From: Bifidobacterium choladohabitans
GTDB lineage: Bacteria > Actinomycetota > Actinomycetes > Actinomycetales > Bifidobacteriaceae
Assembly (NCBI RefSeq): GCF_016102005.1
Contig: NZ_JACFPL010000001.1
Coordinates: 310,001 to 374,000, forward strand
DNA: 64,000 nt
Reading direction: 5' to 3'
Below, in pieces: positions 26,928-36,024 of this stretch (position 1 is the stretch's first letter; each line of letters opens with the position of its first letter). Under the pieces are notes generated by a model. The model did not search any database. It saw only the letters and a list, made by a program, of their open reading frames with translations, and was not told the DNA's origin. The translations under genes and the position numbers were made by a program.

Positions 26928-27974
26928 TTACCCCTTGTGCTCGGGGTCGATGGTCGACTCCAGGTCGGCCAACTGCTCGGGCTTGGCAGAATCCACAGAG
27001 ACCTGCTCCACACCGGTGATCTCAGCCACATCGGTAGTTTCGGCAGCTTCGGCTGCAGCCTTGAGCCCGGACTCCTCGGCCTCCACGTACTTGCGCGGCA
27101 CCACGTAGACGGGGCTGACGGCATGCTGCAGGAGCCCCTGGCTGGTCGATCCCAGCAGGAGCCCGGTGAAGCCGCCGCGACCACGCGAACCGACCACGAC
27201 CACGTCATGGGTCTTGCTGGCCTGGGTCAGAGCCTCCACAGCCGACCCCGGCACCACGGTCTTGTTGATGCGCAGATCGGGATAGGTCTTCATGAGTGGT
27301 TCGATTCGGGTATTGAGGTCGTCCAGGTAGGAATCCATGACGCTGCGCTCCTCGGCCGAACCCGTGCCGGTCAGTCCGGAGATATTGGGCACTGCCGACA
27401 TGACATCCAGCTCGGCGTTCCAACTGTCGGCGAAGGCGGCGGCGATCTGCAGGGCCTTAAGCCCCCACTTGGACTCGTCGGAACCCACGGCGACCCGCTT
27501 GATGTCGTTGCTCAGATGCATCAGGTTGCCATCGTCGTCGGTGTAAGGAACGACCACGATAGGGCAGTAAGCGTAGGCGGGCAGGCTGGAGCTGGTGGTG
27601 CCCAGCAGACGCTCAGCCAGGCCGCCCTTGCCCCGGTTCCCGATGACAATCAGCCGGTAGTTGCGACTCAGCTCCACGAAGACCGATGAGGGATCCCCCG
27701 TCACAATCAGCGTGGCTGCCCCTACACCTTGTTCATCGGCTATGGCCTTGGCCTTGGAGAGAATCTCCTGGGCATCGTTGTGGGCCGCTACGTCGTCTCC
27801 CATGGTGGTGTATGTCGCGTCGAAGGAGACGGCCGCATACGAGGGAAGGGAATATGCGCAGACGATTTGCAGGGTCAACCCTGCATGCTTAGCGTAGTTG
27901 GCGGCCCACCACGCCGCCTTGTAGCTGGCGTCCGAGCCATCGACGCCTACCAGAACAGCCTTGTCGTTGCTCAT
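26928..27974 (-). CDS. Universal stress protein, two UspA domains
   Basis: 348 aa. Two tandem Usp domains: the first opens VLVGVDGSDAS and carries the ATP motif GNRGKGG; the second opens VAVGSDESKWG and carries GSRGRGG. ATP-binding Usp proteins help survival during stasis, acid or low oxygen. A 40-residue Glu/Ala-rich tail follows. AAAGGAGG precedes the ATG. Monocistronic. Confidence 0.9.
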   Translation of the reverse strand: MSNDKAVLVGVDGSDASYKAAWWAANYAKHAGLTLQIVCAYSLPSYAAVSFDATYTTMGDDVAAHNDAQEILSKAKAIADEQGVGAATLIVTGDPSSVFVELSRNYRLIVIGNRGKGGLAERLLGTTSSSLPAYAYCPIVVVPYTDDDGNLMHLSNDIKRVAVGSDESKWGLKALQIAAAFADSWNAELDVMSAVPNISGLTGTGSAEERSVMDSYLDDLNTRIEPLMKTYPDLRINKTVVPGSAVEALTQASKTHDVVVVGSRGRGGFTGLLLGSTSQGLLQHAVSPVYVVPRKYVEAEESGLKAAAEAAETTDVAEITGVEQVSVDSAKPEQLADLESTIDPEHKG

Positions 27975-28102
27975 CCGACGACCTCCTTTAAACTTGGCGA
28001 TGACAAACCGACATCGCTCTTTCTGTCAGAATATCGCATGCAGACCTCATCAATAAGTTGGCAGGGGCCAACACGCGAGGAACTTCGACTCCGAATATGC
28101 AA

Positions 28103-28125
28103 AACGCCCCTGTAGGGGCGTTAAG
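28103..28125 (-). terminator. Intrinsic terminator of NlpC/P60 gene
   Basis: AACGCCCC-TGTA-GGGGCGTT is a perfect 8-bp stem. On the minus strand it is followed by TTTGC, placing it just after the peptidase stop codon. Confidence 0.7.
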
Positions 28126-28144
28126 CCTGCGCAAAAACTATGCC

Positions 28145-28882
28145 TTAGACCAGACGACGATACTCGAAATCCCGATAAAGCTTCTGAACTGTTACGGTCC
28201 GACCGGGACGCGGGGCATGAATCATGCGACCACCGCCGACATAAATGCCCACATGGCTACCATCAGAGGTCACCAGCAGGTCGCCAGGAGCAGGATCCGT
28301 GACCGGTACACCCACTGAACGTTGCGCATCGGCCGTGCGGGGCAGGCTGATGCCGAAGTGGGCGAACACATACTGGGTGAATCCAGAGCAGTCGAAGCCC
28401 GTGGCTGGATCGGTCCCGCCATACACATAAGGAATCCCCTGGAACTGAAGGGCGTAGTTGACCACATCGGCACCCGTGCCGGAGACCGGCGCATCAACGA
28501 CTGTGCTGGTGGTGCTGGCACGAGCGGCACGAGCAGCCGAACGACTGACCTGCTGCGCGGACTGACGCCGACTGGCTGCAGCCTGGGCCTGCTCTTGAGC
28601 CTGCTGCTCCCTGGCTTCAGCATCCTTCTCGGCCTGGGACTTGGTGGCAGGAACATTCAAAGACTCAATGCCACCCCAGCTGCTGTCCTTTTCGACGGTG
28701 GTAGCCGTCGACTCGGTCAACAGGTCGGCACGCACCTTACTGCCGGGGGTGAATGAACGCGACGAAGTAACTACGGCTTCACTGCCGTCACTGGCCTGGG
28801 CCACGGCGGGTATACCGATGGAGAGCATGCCACAGATTGTGGCTGCTGCCATCATGCTCACATACTTGCGTGTTTTTTTCAT
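28145..28882 (-). CDS. Secreted NlpC/P60 cell-wall endopeptidase
   Basis: 245 aa. Signal peptide MKKTRKY followed by a hydrophobic core to about residue 27. A coiled, Gln/Ala-rich spacer (about 90-120) leads to the NlpC/P60 domain. Catalytic Cys is in GFDCSGF, His in SDGSHVGIYVG. Such enzymes cleave the D-Glu-meso-diaminopimelate or D-Glu-Lys bond in stem peptides for cell separation. ATG at 28882 is chosen because TAGAAT ends 8 nt before it. Next to a CHAP hydrolase on the same strand. Confidence 0.9.
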   Translation of the reverse strand: MKKTRKYVSMMAAATICGMLSIGIPAVAQASDGSEAVVTSSRSFTPGSKVRADLLTESTATTVEKDSSWGGIESLNVPATKSQAEKDAEAREQQAQEQAQAAASRRQSAQQVSRSAARAARASTTSTVVDAPVSGTGADVVNYALQFQGIPYVYGGTDPATGFDCSGFTQYVFAHFGISLPRTADAQRSVGVPVTDPAPGDLLVTSDGSHVGIYVGGGRMIHAPRPGRTVTVQKLYRDFEYRRLV

Positions 28883-28890
28883 CGGGCACA

Positions 28891-28896
28891 ATTCTA
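28891..28896 (-). promoter_or_regulatory. Putative -10 box of NlpC/P60 gene (TAGAAT)
   Basis: TAGAAT ends 8 nt before the ATG at 28882; the ORF extends further upstream but has no ribosome site. Confidence 0.45.
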
Positions 28897-28931
28897 TCAC
28901 GCATTGGGAATAAAGATTAACCAGCTAGGAA

Positions 28932-29843
28932 TCAGTAGTGGATGTAGCTGAAGGCATGCACATTGGACAAGGTGCGAGAGTAAGTCTTTCCGTTCATGAT
29001 GGCACCGCACTCCGAGGTGACGATGGAGCCGTCGGGATTGATCTTCTCGACGATGGCCACATGGCCATAGGTGGAATCCGAACCCTCCTGGCCGGCCTGG
29101 AAGACCACGATGTCGCCGACATTGCGCGGCGTGTTGTCCACCCAATAGCCCAGGGAGCGTGCAGAGCCGGACCAATCCTTGGCATTGCCCATGTGTGAAC
29201 CCACCGGCAGACCCAGCTGGTGACGTCGGACGTAGGCCCACCAGGTGCACTGGCTGAACTCGTAGACATTGCCTGCATCCCCGGTGGCATGGTTGGGATT
29301 GAACCCTGAAGGCAGAACTGATCGGTTGGCATCCATCAACACAGCCACGACCGGATTGTCGGCCAGGGATTTGGACATCTGCCCGGCATCGAGTTCGGAT
29401 TCGCCCAGCTCCCAGCTGCCCTCGTTGCGTTGAGAAGCCGTCGGAAGAGGCTGACGGTAATCAGAGCGGGAGACCCTTGCACCACCGTTCGCGCTGGAGG
29501 AACCGGCAGAGGATGAGGGGGTGACCAAATTGATTGCGACACTGTCGGCCAGGGGCAGGGACCAGTCACCGCGAGCCTGACTGACCGCCATGGAGGAGGC
29601 GGCGGCACCGACCAGGACGGTCAGGGCCGAACCGGTCATGATGTGGGAGCGACGGGCTGAGGCCTTGGCCGCCAGACGAATGGAACGACGGGTTCGAGGG
29701 GCCACCTGGTTGAGCTTGGCCGCCAGGGCATCATCAAGACCCTCAATGCCCGCTGCCTGGGTTACGCCTGAAGATCGGCCGGTCGACCAACTGCCGACAC
29801 CTGCGCCTCGCCTGGCCGAAGCCCTGTGCGCAGCATGCTTCAT
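28932..29843 (-). CDS. Secreted CHAP-domain peptidoglycan amidase/endopeptidase
   Basis: 303 aa. Unusual N-terminus: about 65 basic residues before a hydrophobic segment (about 69-90), so it may be anchored. CHAP domain in the last 115 residues: catalytic Cys in FSQCTWWAY, His in STYGHVAIVE. GGGAGTG precedes the ATG. It has its own promoter about 170 nt upstream. With the neighbouring NlpC/P60 enzyme, likely acts at division septa. Confidence 0.87.
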   Translation of the reverse strand: MKHAAHRASARRGAGVGSWSTGRSSGVTQAAGIEGLDDALAAKLNQVAPRTRRSIRLAAKASARRSHIMTGSALTVLVGAAASSMAVSQARGDWSLPLADSVAINLVTPSSSAGSSSANGGARVSRSDYRQPLPTASQRNEGSWELGESELDAGQMSKSLADNPVVAVLMDANRSVLPSGFNPNHATGDAGNVYEFSQCTWWAYVRRHQLGLPVGSHMGNAKDWSGSARSLGYWVDNTPRNVGDIVVFQAGQEGSDSTYGHVAIVEKINPDGSIVTSECGAIMNGKTYSRTLSNVHAFSYIHY

Positions 29844-30020
29844 CTAGAATCACTCCCGTTTATGTTCCGACGCGACTCTCGTGCCGTATCACGAACCATC
29901 ACAAGGGAACACCATAACGCAAGCGAGAACCCAGGCCAAATGACCTGAATTGTCCATACTGGTGTACTCAAGCATGGCTTCGGTGGTCGCTCATCTTCGA
30001 CAACCACGGAATACGCTAGG

Positions 30021-30050
30021 ATTATACGGACATGAGGCGAACATGAGCAA
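30021..30050 (-). promoter_or_regulatory. Promoter of CHAP hydrolase gene
   Basis: On the minus strand TTGCTC (30050-30045) and TATAAT (30026-30021) are 18 nt apart, a good housekeeping promoter. It predicts an untranslated leader of about 170 nt before the ATG at 29843. Confidence 0.6.
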
Positions 30051-30136
30051 ACCGGCATGCGTGCCGTCCGCCACGGCGTGTCCCTCGGTTCTGAAGCCTG
30101 CCCGGTCCACCCTGAGCGAACCGGGCTCATACCAGA

Positions 30137-31522
30137 TCAGACCGGGGTCGAGGCCAGGAGGAAGGACCCGCCGGCATCGTCGGAATCTTGGGGCATGGTG
30201 ATGTCGACACGGCCATCCTCCGAGGGGACGAAGAGGGCCTGTCCCTGGTCCAGTACACAGGACTGGTCGGCGGCTGCGCAACGGATCCGCCCATCAGTGC
30301 AGACGATGATGCGGGGTCCCCTGCGCGGAATCATCAGGTGGCGAGGCCCCAGACGCTCTATCAGATCCCCGTAACGCTGCTGAAGCCTGTTGAGCAGGGG
30401 CCAGGTGGCGCCACCCTCCTGTACATGCCCGTAGACCAGCATGTACTCGTTGATTTTGGGCCGGTAGGTCACCATATTGTGCATGATCAGGGTGGCGATC
30501 ATGGAGCTGGATGGATCGATGGGGGCTGAAGGCTGGCAGTCCAGGCTGCGCAGGAAGTTGGGAATGTCACGATGCTTGGGGGTCATACCGGCCCTGAGTA
30601 CATTGTCGGAGTTGGTCATGATCTCTGCTGCAGTGCCATGGATGTATGCGTGAGGGGTCCCGGCGGGGATATAGACCGAATCGCCCTCCTCCAGGTCCAC
30701 GGGGTTGAGCATAAGCAAGCAGAGCACGGCCGGATCATCCGGGAAGGACCGGGCTGCACACAGGGCATGGTCCAGCACGGCCCTTGCCCGCCTGGACCGC
30801 AGCCGCCCGGCAGCTGCCTCCAAGGCTTCCTCCAGACCTTGGGCGGCCTCCGGCTCGGCAGTCACGGCAGCGTGGAAGGCCCGGAAGATACGTCGGCGGG
30901 AATCCGGCCAAATCAGGGAGGAGACCGGCATCATAGCATCGGCCGAAGCGAAACGGGCCGGAGGGACCCCCAGATGGAAGGTGCGGGCGGTCAGAGCCTC
31001 GGTCATCAGCTCGGCCAGGGGGTGATCCACGGCGCGCAGGAGGGTCAGCTGTGTGGAGATGGTTGCGAAGCCCACACAGGCCTGGAAGGGCTCCAGGGCC
31101 ACCACCATCTCGTTCTTGGCCAGACTGTCATGAAAGGAGCGGCTGGGATCGTCGTCAGCCACCCCCAGGGCATTCTCACGGTTGAAGCCGGCGCGAGCCT
31201 CAAAATCCAGCGGATGCACCTGCAGGGACAGAGGGATGCGGGCCGAGATGATCTTGAACAGGTAGGGCAGGGTGGGGCCGAAGAGGCGGGAGTCGCGCTC
31301 ACCCAGCATGGCCATGGGATTGCGACGAATGGCCTCGGTCAGCGGTATGAGCGACCCGTCGGGCAGGGTCAGGGGCGAGGGGGATTCGGTGTGCCCACTG
31401 AACCACATCTCCGCCAAGGTATCCCCCTGGCATCCCTCCGGCTCATGCAAATGGAACATGCGCTGCAGTCGGTCATGTGAGCCCCAGGCGTAGTGCTTCT
31501 CCACAGCTTGGATCGGATACAC
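30137..31522 (-). CDS. manA: Mannose-6-phosphate isomerase, class I
   Basis: 461 aa zinc enzyme interconverting mannose-6-P and fructose-6-P. Zinc motif LQVHP near residue 100, and GDSVYIPAGTPHAY in the cupin half. I start at GTG 31522 with GGGGAG 3 nt before; the frame is open to 31630 without a better start. Feeds fructose-6-P into the bifid shunt or makes mannose-6-P for glycan synthesis. Divergent from DUF2530. Confidence 0.9.
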   Translation of the reverse strand: MYPIQAVEKHYAWGSHDRLQRMFHLHEPEGCQGDTLAEMWFSGHTESPSPLTLPDGSLIPLTEAIRRNPMAMLGERDSRLFGPTLPYLFKIISARIPLSLQVHPLDFEARAGFNRENALGVADDDPSRSFHDSLAKNEMVVALEPFQACVGFATISTQLTLLRAVDHPLAELMTEALTARTFHLGVPPARFASADAMMPVSSLIWPDSRRRIFRAFHAAVTAEPEAAQGLEEALEAAAGRLRSRRARAVLDHALCAARSFPDDPAVLCLLMLNPVDLEEGDSVYIPAGTPHAYIHGTAAEIMTNSDNVLRAGMTPKHRDIPNFLRSLDCQPSAPIDPSSSMIATLIMHNMVTYRPKINEYMLVYGHVQEGGATWPLLNRLQQRYGDLIERLGPRHLMIPRRGPRIIVCTDGRIRCAAADQSCVLDQGQALFVPSEDGRVDITMPQDSDDAGGSFLLASTPV

Positions 31523-31649
31523 GCACTCCCCTTTCCACGGGAAATCCCTCCATGGGCCGGTGCATACGAACCCACCAATCTCCGTCATAATATGACACGG
31601 GCCGAAGCCTGGGCAAGGCGTGGGGGTCACCGCATGTCATTGCAAACGG

Positions 31650-31655
31650 TACAGT
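31650..31655 (+). promoter_or_regulatory. Putative -10 box of DUF2530 gene (TACAGT)
   Basis: TACAGT ends 6 nt before the ATG at 31662. Confidence 0.35.
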
Positions 31656-31661
31656 GGGGGT

Positions 31662-31949
31662 ATGAAGCTGGCTCCCATTTTCGACCCGGATGCCCGAAGG
31701 CCATCGCCTCGGCCCGTGCAGGTGGACCTGCGACGCATCTTCCTGTTCGGTACCGGTGCCTGGATTCTGGCTCTGGTCGTGGTGGGCATCCTGGCCCTGA
31801 CCGGGATGACGGTCACCAAGCCCCTGATTGTCTGCCTGTCCGGGGTTGGCGTGGGCATTCTGCTGATGATCTGGGAGCACTTCAATCGTTGGGATTATCG
31901 CCGTCTTGCCCAGCAACCGGACCCTGAGCCAGAGGAAGCATCAGTGTGA
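31662..31949 (+). CDS. DUF2530-like small membrane protein
   Basis: 95 aa, two membrane segments (about 27-48 and 55-72), short charged ends. Matches the DUF2530 pattern of small actinobacterial membrane proteins of unknown function. Its last 68 nt overlap, tail to tail, the 3' end of the SenX3-like gene. Confidence 0.7.
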   Translation: MKLAPIFDPDARRPSPRPVQVDLRRIFLFGTGAWILALVVVGILALTGMTVTKPLIVCLSGVGVGILLMIWEHFNRWDYRRLAQQPDPEPEEASV

Positions 31950-33132
31950 AGGTGCTCCCCTCTCCCGGCGCGCTCCAGACAGTGACCGAGCCATGGTGGG
32001 TCAGAGCGACATGCTTGACGATGGCCAGCCCCAGACCGATGCCTACGGCAGTCTCTTCATTCTGGTTGTCGGCCCGGTAGAAGCGCTCGAAGATCCTGCC
32101 CTGGTCGGCCTTGGATATGCCTCTGCCGTGGTCGACCACCCTGATGATTCCGTAGCGCCCATCCTTGGAGGGCTGTGCCACCAGGGAGACGGTAGAGCCC
32201 GAAGACGAATAGGAGACAGCGTTCTCCACCAGCTTGGCCAGGGCCACTCTGATCTGTTGCCCGTCGCCATGAATCGTCAGTGGCTGGTCGCATCGCCAGC
32301 GCAGGGTCACATGGGCCTGGTCGGCTCTATCCTGCTCATCCCGTACCACTGCACGTATCTGCTCAGCCACATCAAGCACGTTCTCCCTGCTGGGTTTGAT
32401 CCGCTCCTGAGCCCGGATCAGCAGAAGAAGATCCTTGAGCACATGCCCAAGATATGCGCTGTAACGCTGGACCGAGGAGGCATCCTTGGAGACGCTGCGC
32501 AGGTGGCTGCGAAGCAGTTCCGGATCATCCCCCTCCAGGTGGGAGGTGGTTTTCAGCTGCGCCGCCAGCTCCTCCAGTGCCTGGACCGGCTTGAGCATCT
32601 GCTCGGATACATTGGTCATGAAGGCGTCCCTGGTCCGAACAAACCTGACCGAATCGCTCACATCATCGATAAGCACCACCACCAGGGACTGGTCGATGCG
32701 ACCCAGGGTGACCTTGAGCCAGTTCCTCCTGGACACCGCCTGGGTTTGGACACGGGTCGCATCCCCAGGATCCTCGGCCTCATCAATATCCCAATCATCG
32801 GATTCCCTGCTCTCAGCTGCGGCATCCAGAGCGAATTCGGTAGGCGTTCTAGTGATCAGGTTAAAGCTGCGTCGACCGCCCGAGCGGCGCACCTGCGCGA
32901 TGGCTTCGATGATCCTCGGATTGGAGATCTCGTCGTTGCTGACGATTCCAAGCCTGTAGGCATCCGGGCTGGAGCGGACAACCTCGTCATCGCCATCGAC
33001 CACAACCGTAGCGGCGGGGATCAGCGCCAACAAGGCCTGGGTCGAGCCCTCCAAAGCCTCGCCATCAGCCTGTTCGCCATCCCTGCTTCGGTTGCCCACA
33101 AGGCTGCGTAGGCGGTCCATGAACCGTCTCAT
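31882..33132 (-). CDS. SenX3-like sensor kinase homologue lacking the phosphoacceptor histidine
   Basis: 416 aa. Aligns by eye with SenX3: PAS-like region, DHp at about 168-235, then ATPase motifs LVENAV (N box), DHGRGI (G1), IFERFYR (F) and GIGLGLAIVK (G2). Where SenX3 has NVSHELKTP, this protein has NVSEQMLKP: residue 177 is Glu (codon at 32602-32604), so the normal phosphorylation site is absent. No membrane segment is visible, whereas SenX3 has two. No response regulator gene adjoins it. phoU is divergent, as expected for the SenX3/PhoU partnership. ATG at 33132 follows GGAGGG. May act as an ATP-binding modulator, a phosphatase or a non-functional remnant. Confidence 0.82.
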   Translation of the reverse strand: MRRFMDRLRSLVGNRSRDGEQADGEALEGSTQALLALIPAATVVVDGDDEVVRSSPDAYRLGIVSNDEISNPRIIEAIAQVRRSGGRRSFNLITRTPTEFALDAAAESRESDDWDIDEAEDPGDATRVQTQAVSRRNWLKVTLGRIDQSLVVVLIDDVSDSVRFVRTRDAFMTNVSEQMLKPVQALEELAAQLKTTSHLEGDDPELLRSHLRSVSKDASSVQRYSAYLGHVLKDLLLLIRAQERIKPSRENVLDVAEQIRAVVRDEQDRADQAHVTLRWRCDQPLTIHGDGQQIRVALAKLVENAVSYSSSGSTVSLVAQPSKDGRYGIIRVVDHGRGISKADQGRIFERFYRADNQNEETAVGIGLGLAIVKHVALTHHGSVTVWSAPGEGSTFTLMLPLAQGPVAGQDGDNPND

Positions 33133-33332
33133 AAGGACTTCCCTCCAGTCCGGCGCCGACCCCGGACATGCTACATCAACCAAGTCTTATCGGCCGTTCC
33201 GGCTTTATTCTCGCATATCCGACAGTGATTGGCGCTCCAAAGGCCCGACATTCTTCGGGTCTGACTTTTTCTTGCCATCCTGGTCACATAGACTGGAGTC
33301 ATATCGTTGACCGAGGCCGAAAGGGAAGAACA

Positions 33333-34010
33333 ATGCGCGTGATTTTCAACGAAGAGCTGGGGCTGGTGGCCGACGATCTGGATCGGATGGCCGCCAAGGT
33401 TCGCGATGCCATCAAAAAAGCCGGGCGATCCCTGATGGACTGCGACGTGGAGACGGCCCAGGAGGTCATCGATGGGGATGCCGATATAGACAACCTCCAG
33501 GCCAGCATCATCGATCAATGCATCAGGCTCCTGGCCAAGCAGAGCCCCGTGGCCACTGATCTGCGAGTCGTGGTCTCCACGTTGAGCCTGTCGGCGACCT
33601 TTGAACGCATGGGGGACCTGGCCAGGCACATCGCCGAGACCGCAAGGCGCTCCTATCCCGAACCGACCCTGCCCGACGAGGTCATCCCCCTGTTCAAACA
33701 GATGCAGGACTTTCTGGATGTCATGGCCGATCGTCTGGTCGAGATGCTCTCCGACAGGGACACGACCATAGCCGAACAGATCATCGTCAGCGATGACCAG
33801 ATGGACAAGCTCCATCAGCAGACATTCGGCTATGCCCTCTCAGACGACTGGAAGGGAACCAGACAGCAGCTGATCGACCTGGTCCTGGTGGCACGGTTCA
33901 TGGAGCGTCTGGGAGACCATGGCGTTTCGGCGGCCCGGCGCGTGGTCTACATCGTCTCGGGCTTCGACCCCTCCAAGGATCCCAAGGACCTCGACCTCGA
34001 TCTGGACTGA
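33333..34010 (+). CDS. phoU: Phosphate-signalling accessory protein PhoU
   Basis: 225 aa, all-helical, two PhoU repeats with the metal-cluster motifs around DADIDNLQ and the second-half DDQMDKLHQ. PhoU links the Pst transporter to the PhoR/SenX3 kinase and represses the Pho regulon when phosphate is plentiful. AAGGGAAG before the ATG sets the start. Divergent from the histidine-less kinase; pst genes are not in the window. Confidence 0.93.
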   Translation: MRVIFNEELGLVADDLDRMAAKVRDAIKKAGRSLMDCDVETAQEVIDGDADIDNLQASIIDQCIRLLAKQSPVATDLRVVVSTLSLSATFERMGDLARHIAETARRSYPEPTLPDEVIPLFKQMQDFLDVMADRLVEMLSDRDTTIAEQIIVSDDQMDKLHQQTFGYALSDDWKGTRQQLIDLVLVARFMERLGDHGVSAARRVVYIVSGFDPSKDPKDLDLDLD

Positions 34011-34027
34011 ACGGACGGCAACCGTGC

Positions 34028-34069
34028 GGCCCGTCACCTGACCGTCAGTCAGGTGACGGGCCGTTTTTT
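34028..34069 (+). terminator. Strong intrinsic terminator of phoU
   Basis: Perfect 15-bp stem GGCCCGTCACCTGAC (34028-34042) with its complement at 34048-34062, 5-nt loop, then TTTTTT. Confidence 0.9.
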
Positions 34070-34100
34070 ACTTCTCCAACGGCCAGGAATAAATACGAAA

Positions 34101-34135
34101 GGCGGTGCCTTCCACAAAAAGGGAAGACACCGCCC
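34101..34135 (-). terminator. Intrinsic terminator of gpmA
   Basis: GGCGGTGCCTTCC and GGAAGACACCGCC form a 13-bp stem with one mismatch; on the minus strand TTTCGTATTT follows. Faces the phoU terminator. Confidence 0.75.
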
Positions 34136-34202
34136 AATCAGCTTGGGATACTCTGCATCCAAAGCCCGATTCACATCATCGGATAGATCTATCCGAGGAA
34201 TC

Positions 34203-34943
34203 TCACTTCTGGCCCTGGGCCGCCACAGCAGCAGCACCGGCTGCGGCTGCCTCCGGATCCAGGTACTCGCCGCGAGGCTTGGTGGGCTTGAAGTTCTCGT
34301 CCAGCTCGTAGACCAGTGGGATGGCCGTGGGGATGTTGACCTTGGCGATCTCGTCCTCAGTCAGGTTGTCGAGCATCTTGACGATGGCCCTCAACGAGTT
34401 GCCGTGGGCGGCGATCAGGACGGTCTTGCCGGTCTTGAGCTCCGGGACAATATCGCTCTCCCAGTAAGGGGTGACGCGCTTGACCACGTTGGCCAGTGCC
34501 TCGGCACGGGGCACGGGGGCTCCGGCATACCGAGGATCATGGGACTGCGAGTATTCGTCGTCAGGGTCGATCTCGGGCGGCGGGGTGGCGTAGGAGCGAC
34601 GCCAGAGCATGAACTTCTCGTCGCCGTACTTCTCACGGATCTCGGTCTTGTTCTTGCCCTGCAGTGCTCCGTAGTGACGCTCGTTCAGCCTCCAGTCGCG
34701 CTTGACCGGGATCCAAAGGCGGTCAGCCTCGTCCAAGGCGATGTTGGCGGTGTTGATGGCGCGGCGCAGCAGTGAGGTAAAGACGATGTCCGGCAGAACA
34801 CCCTTATCCTTGAGCAGCTTGCCGCCCCTGCGGGCCTCCTGCTCGCCCTGCTCGGTCAGCGGGACGTCCACCCAGCCGGTGAACTGATTGGTGTTGTTCC
34901 ATGCGCTCTGGCCGTGCCTGAGCAATACTAGTTTGTAGGTCAT
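34203..34943 (-). CDS. gpmA: 2,3-bisphosphoglycerate-dependent phosphoglycerate mutase
   Basis: 246 aa. Converts 3-phosphoglycerate to 2-phosphoglycerate in lower glycolysis. [10 protein letters not shown] carries the phosphohistidine, AHGNSLRA the second His, and [11 protein letters not shown] the acid region. The start at 34943 is 7 nt after TAGAAT with no ribosome site. Monocistronic. Confidence 0.95.
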   Translation of the reverse strand: MTYKLVLLRHGQSAWNNTNQFTGWVDVPLTEQGEQEARRGGKLLKDKGVLPDIVFTSLLRRAINTANIALDEADRLWIPVKRDWRLNERHYGALQGKNKTEIREKYGDEKFMLWRRSYATPPPEIDPDDEYSQSHDPRYAGAPVPRAEALANVVKRVTPYWESDIVPELKTGKTVLIAAHGNSLRAIVKMLDNLTEDEIAKVNIPTAIPLVYELDENFKPTKPRGEYLDPEAAAAGAAAVAAQGQK

Positions 34944-34950
34944 AGTCAAA

Positions 34951-34956
34951 ATTCTA
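34951..34956 (-). promoter_or_regulatory. Putative -10 box of gpmA (TAGAAT)
   Basis: TAGAAT ends 7 nt before the gpmA ATG. Confidence 0.5.
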
Positions 34957-35010
34957 AGACCTAAGAGGGACTGTTTGGCGGACCTACAGCTCCCCCTGTA
35001 GAGCGGTCGC

Positions 35011-35958
35011 TTAAAGCAGGCAGACCCCCAGCCAGCAGAACCCCGTCAGCAGATCCGTATAGCCCGACAGCGCGAACGCTCTACTGAAGCGGTTCCGACA
35101 GCTGGCCACTGTGGTGGTGATGGCCAGGGCCAGGACGGGCAGCAGGCAGAGCAGGCGGGGCCAGGCGTCCGCAAGGGAGCCGCCGGACAGGGACCATGAC
35201 TCGACCACACCAAGGATCACAGCCAGGGCATAGCAGGACCCCATCAGAATCAGTGTGCCTCTGGCTCCGATGAATGAAGACAGCGTGTACTTGCCGGCCA
35301 GAGGGTCCGCATCGATGTCCCGGTAGTTGTTGATCTCCAGAACGGGAATGCAGATAAGACCGCCAACCAAAGCGCCGATGAAGCCATGGCGGTCGATGCC
35401 GCCGGTCTCCAGGTACTGGGTGGCCAGCACGCCCACCAGCCCGAAGAAGATCATGATGCTCAGCTCGCCCATGGCCCTATAGCCGTAAGGATGCCTGCCT
35501 CCCGTGTAGAACCAGGCTCCCAGCAGACAGAAGATGCCGACCAGGATCATCCACCAGTGGCCAGTCACCCAACAGAGGATCAGACCGGATATGCAGGCCA
35601 TAAGGATGTTGAGATAGGCAGACAGCAGGACCTTGCGAGGCTCCACGCCGCCGGCCACCCCTCTTCTGGGCAGATCAGGCACCGAGCCGTCAGCGCCGGT
35701 GCCCGAAAGGCTGCTCCGGCCCTCATCGGTACCCCTGATGCCGTCGAAGTAGTCATTGGCCAGATTGCAGGTGCTGTGGATGAACACAGCCGTCAGACAG
35801 CATAAGAGGGCTATCAGCCAGAAGCGCGCATCCGGCCCAAGTCCTTGGCTGAGCAGCTGCCGCAGGGCCACCGCCGTACCGATCAGAACCGGCGTGGGCG
35901 AGCAGAGCAAGGCCGAGGGTCGCAGTGCGTCCTTGTATTCCTGAAGTGTGATGAACAT
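35011..35958 (-). CDS. MenA/UbiA-type prenyltransferase, copy 1
   Basis: 315 aa, about eight to nine membrane segments. First Asp motif [11 protein letters not shown] (about residues 68-78) and second motif [13 protein letters not shown] fit MenA, which prenylates 1,4-dihydroxy-2-naphthoate to make demethylmenaquinone. It follows a paralogue (36025-37005) with 66 nt between, same strand. The two proteins share the same motif framework but differ through most loops, so the duplication is old. No other men genes are in the window. Confidence 0.82.
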   Translation of the reverse strand: MFITLQEYKDALRPSALLCSPTPVLIGTAVALRQLLSQGLGPDARFWLIALLCCLTAVFIHSTCNLANDYFDGIRGTDEGRSSLSGTGADGSVPDLPRRGVAGGVEPRKVLLSAYLNILMACISGLILCWVTGHWWMILVGIFCLLGAWFYTGGRHPYGYRAMGELSIMIFFGLVGVLATQYLETGGIDRHGFIGALVGGLICIPVLEINNYRDIDADPLAGKYTLSSFIGARGTLILMGSCYALAVILGVVESWSLSGGSLADAWPRLLCLLPVLALAITTTVASCRNRFSRAFALSGYTDLLTGFCWLGVCLL

Positions 35959-36024
35959 GATTGCCTGATTATCCACCAAATCGCTCGAAAGTCGGACTGC
36001 TCTATTAGGAGAGTATCAGGATTT

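Noticed and set aside
29844-30020. c-di-AMP (ydaO) riboswitch before the CHAP gene
   Set aside because: The known conserved blocks could not be matched by eye.
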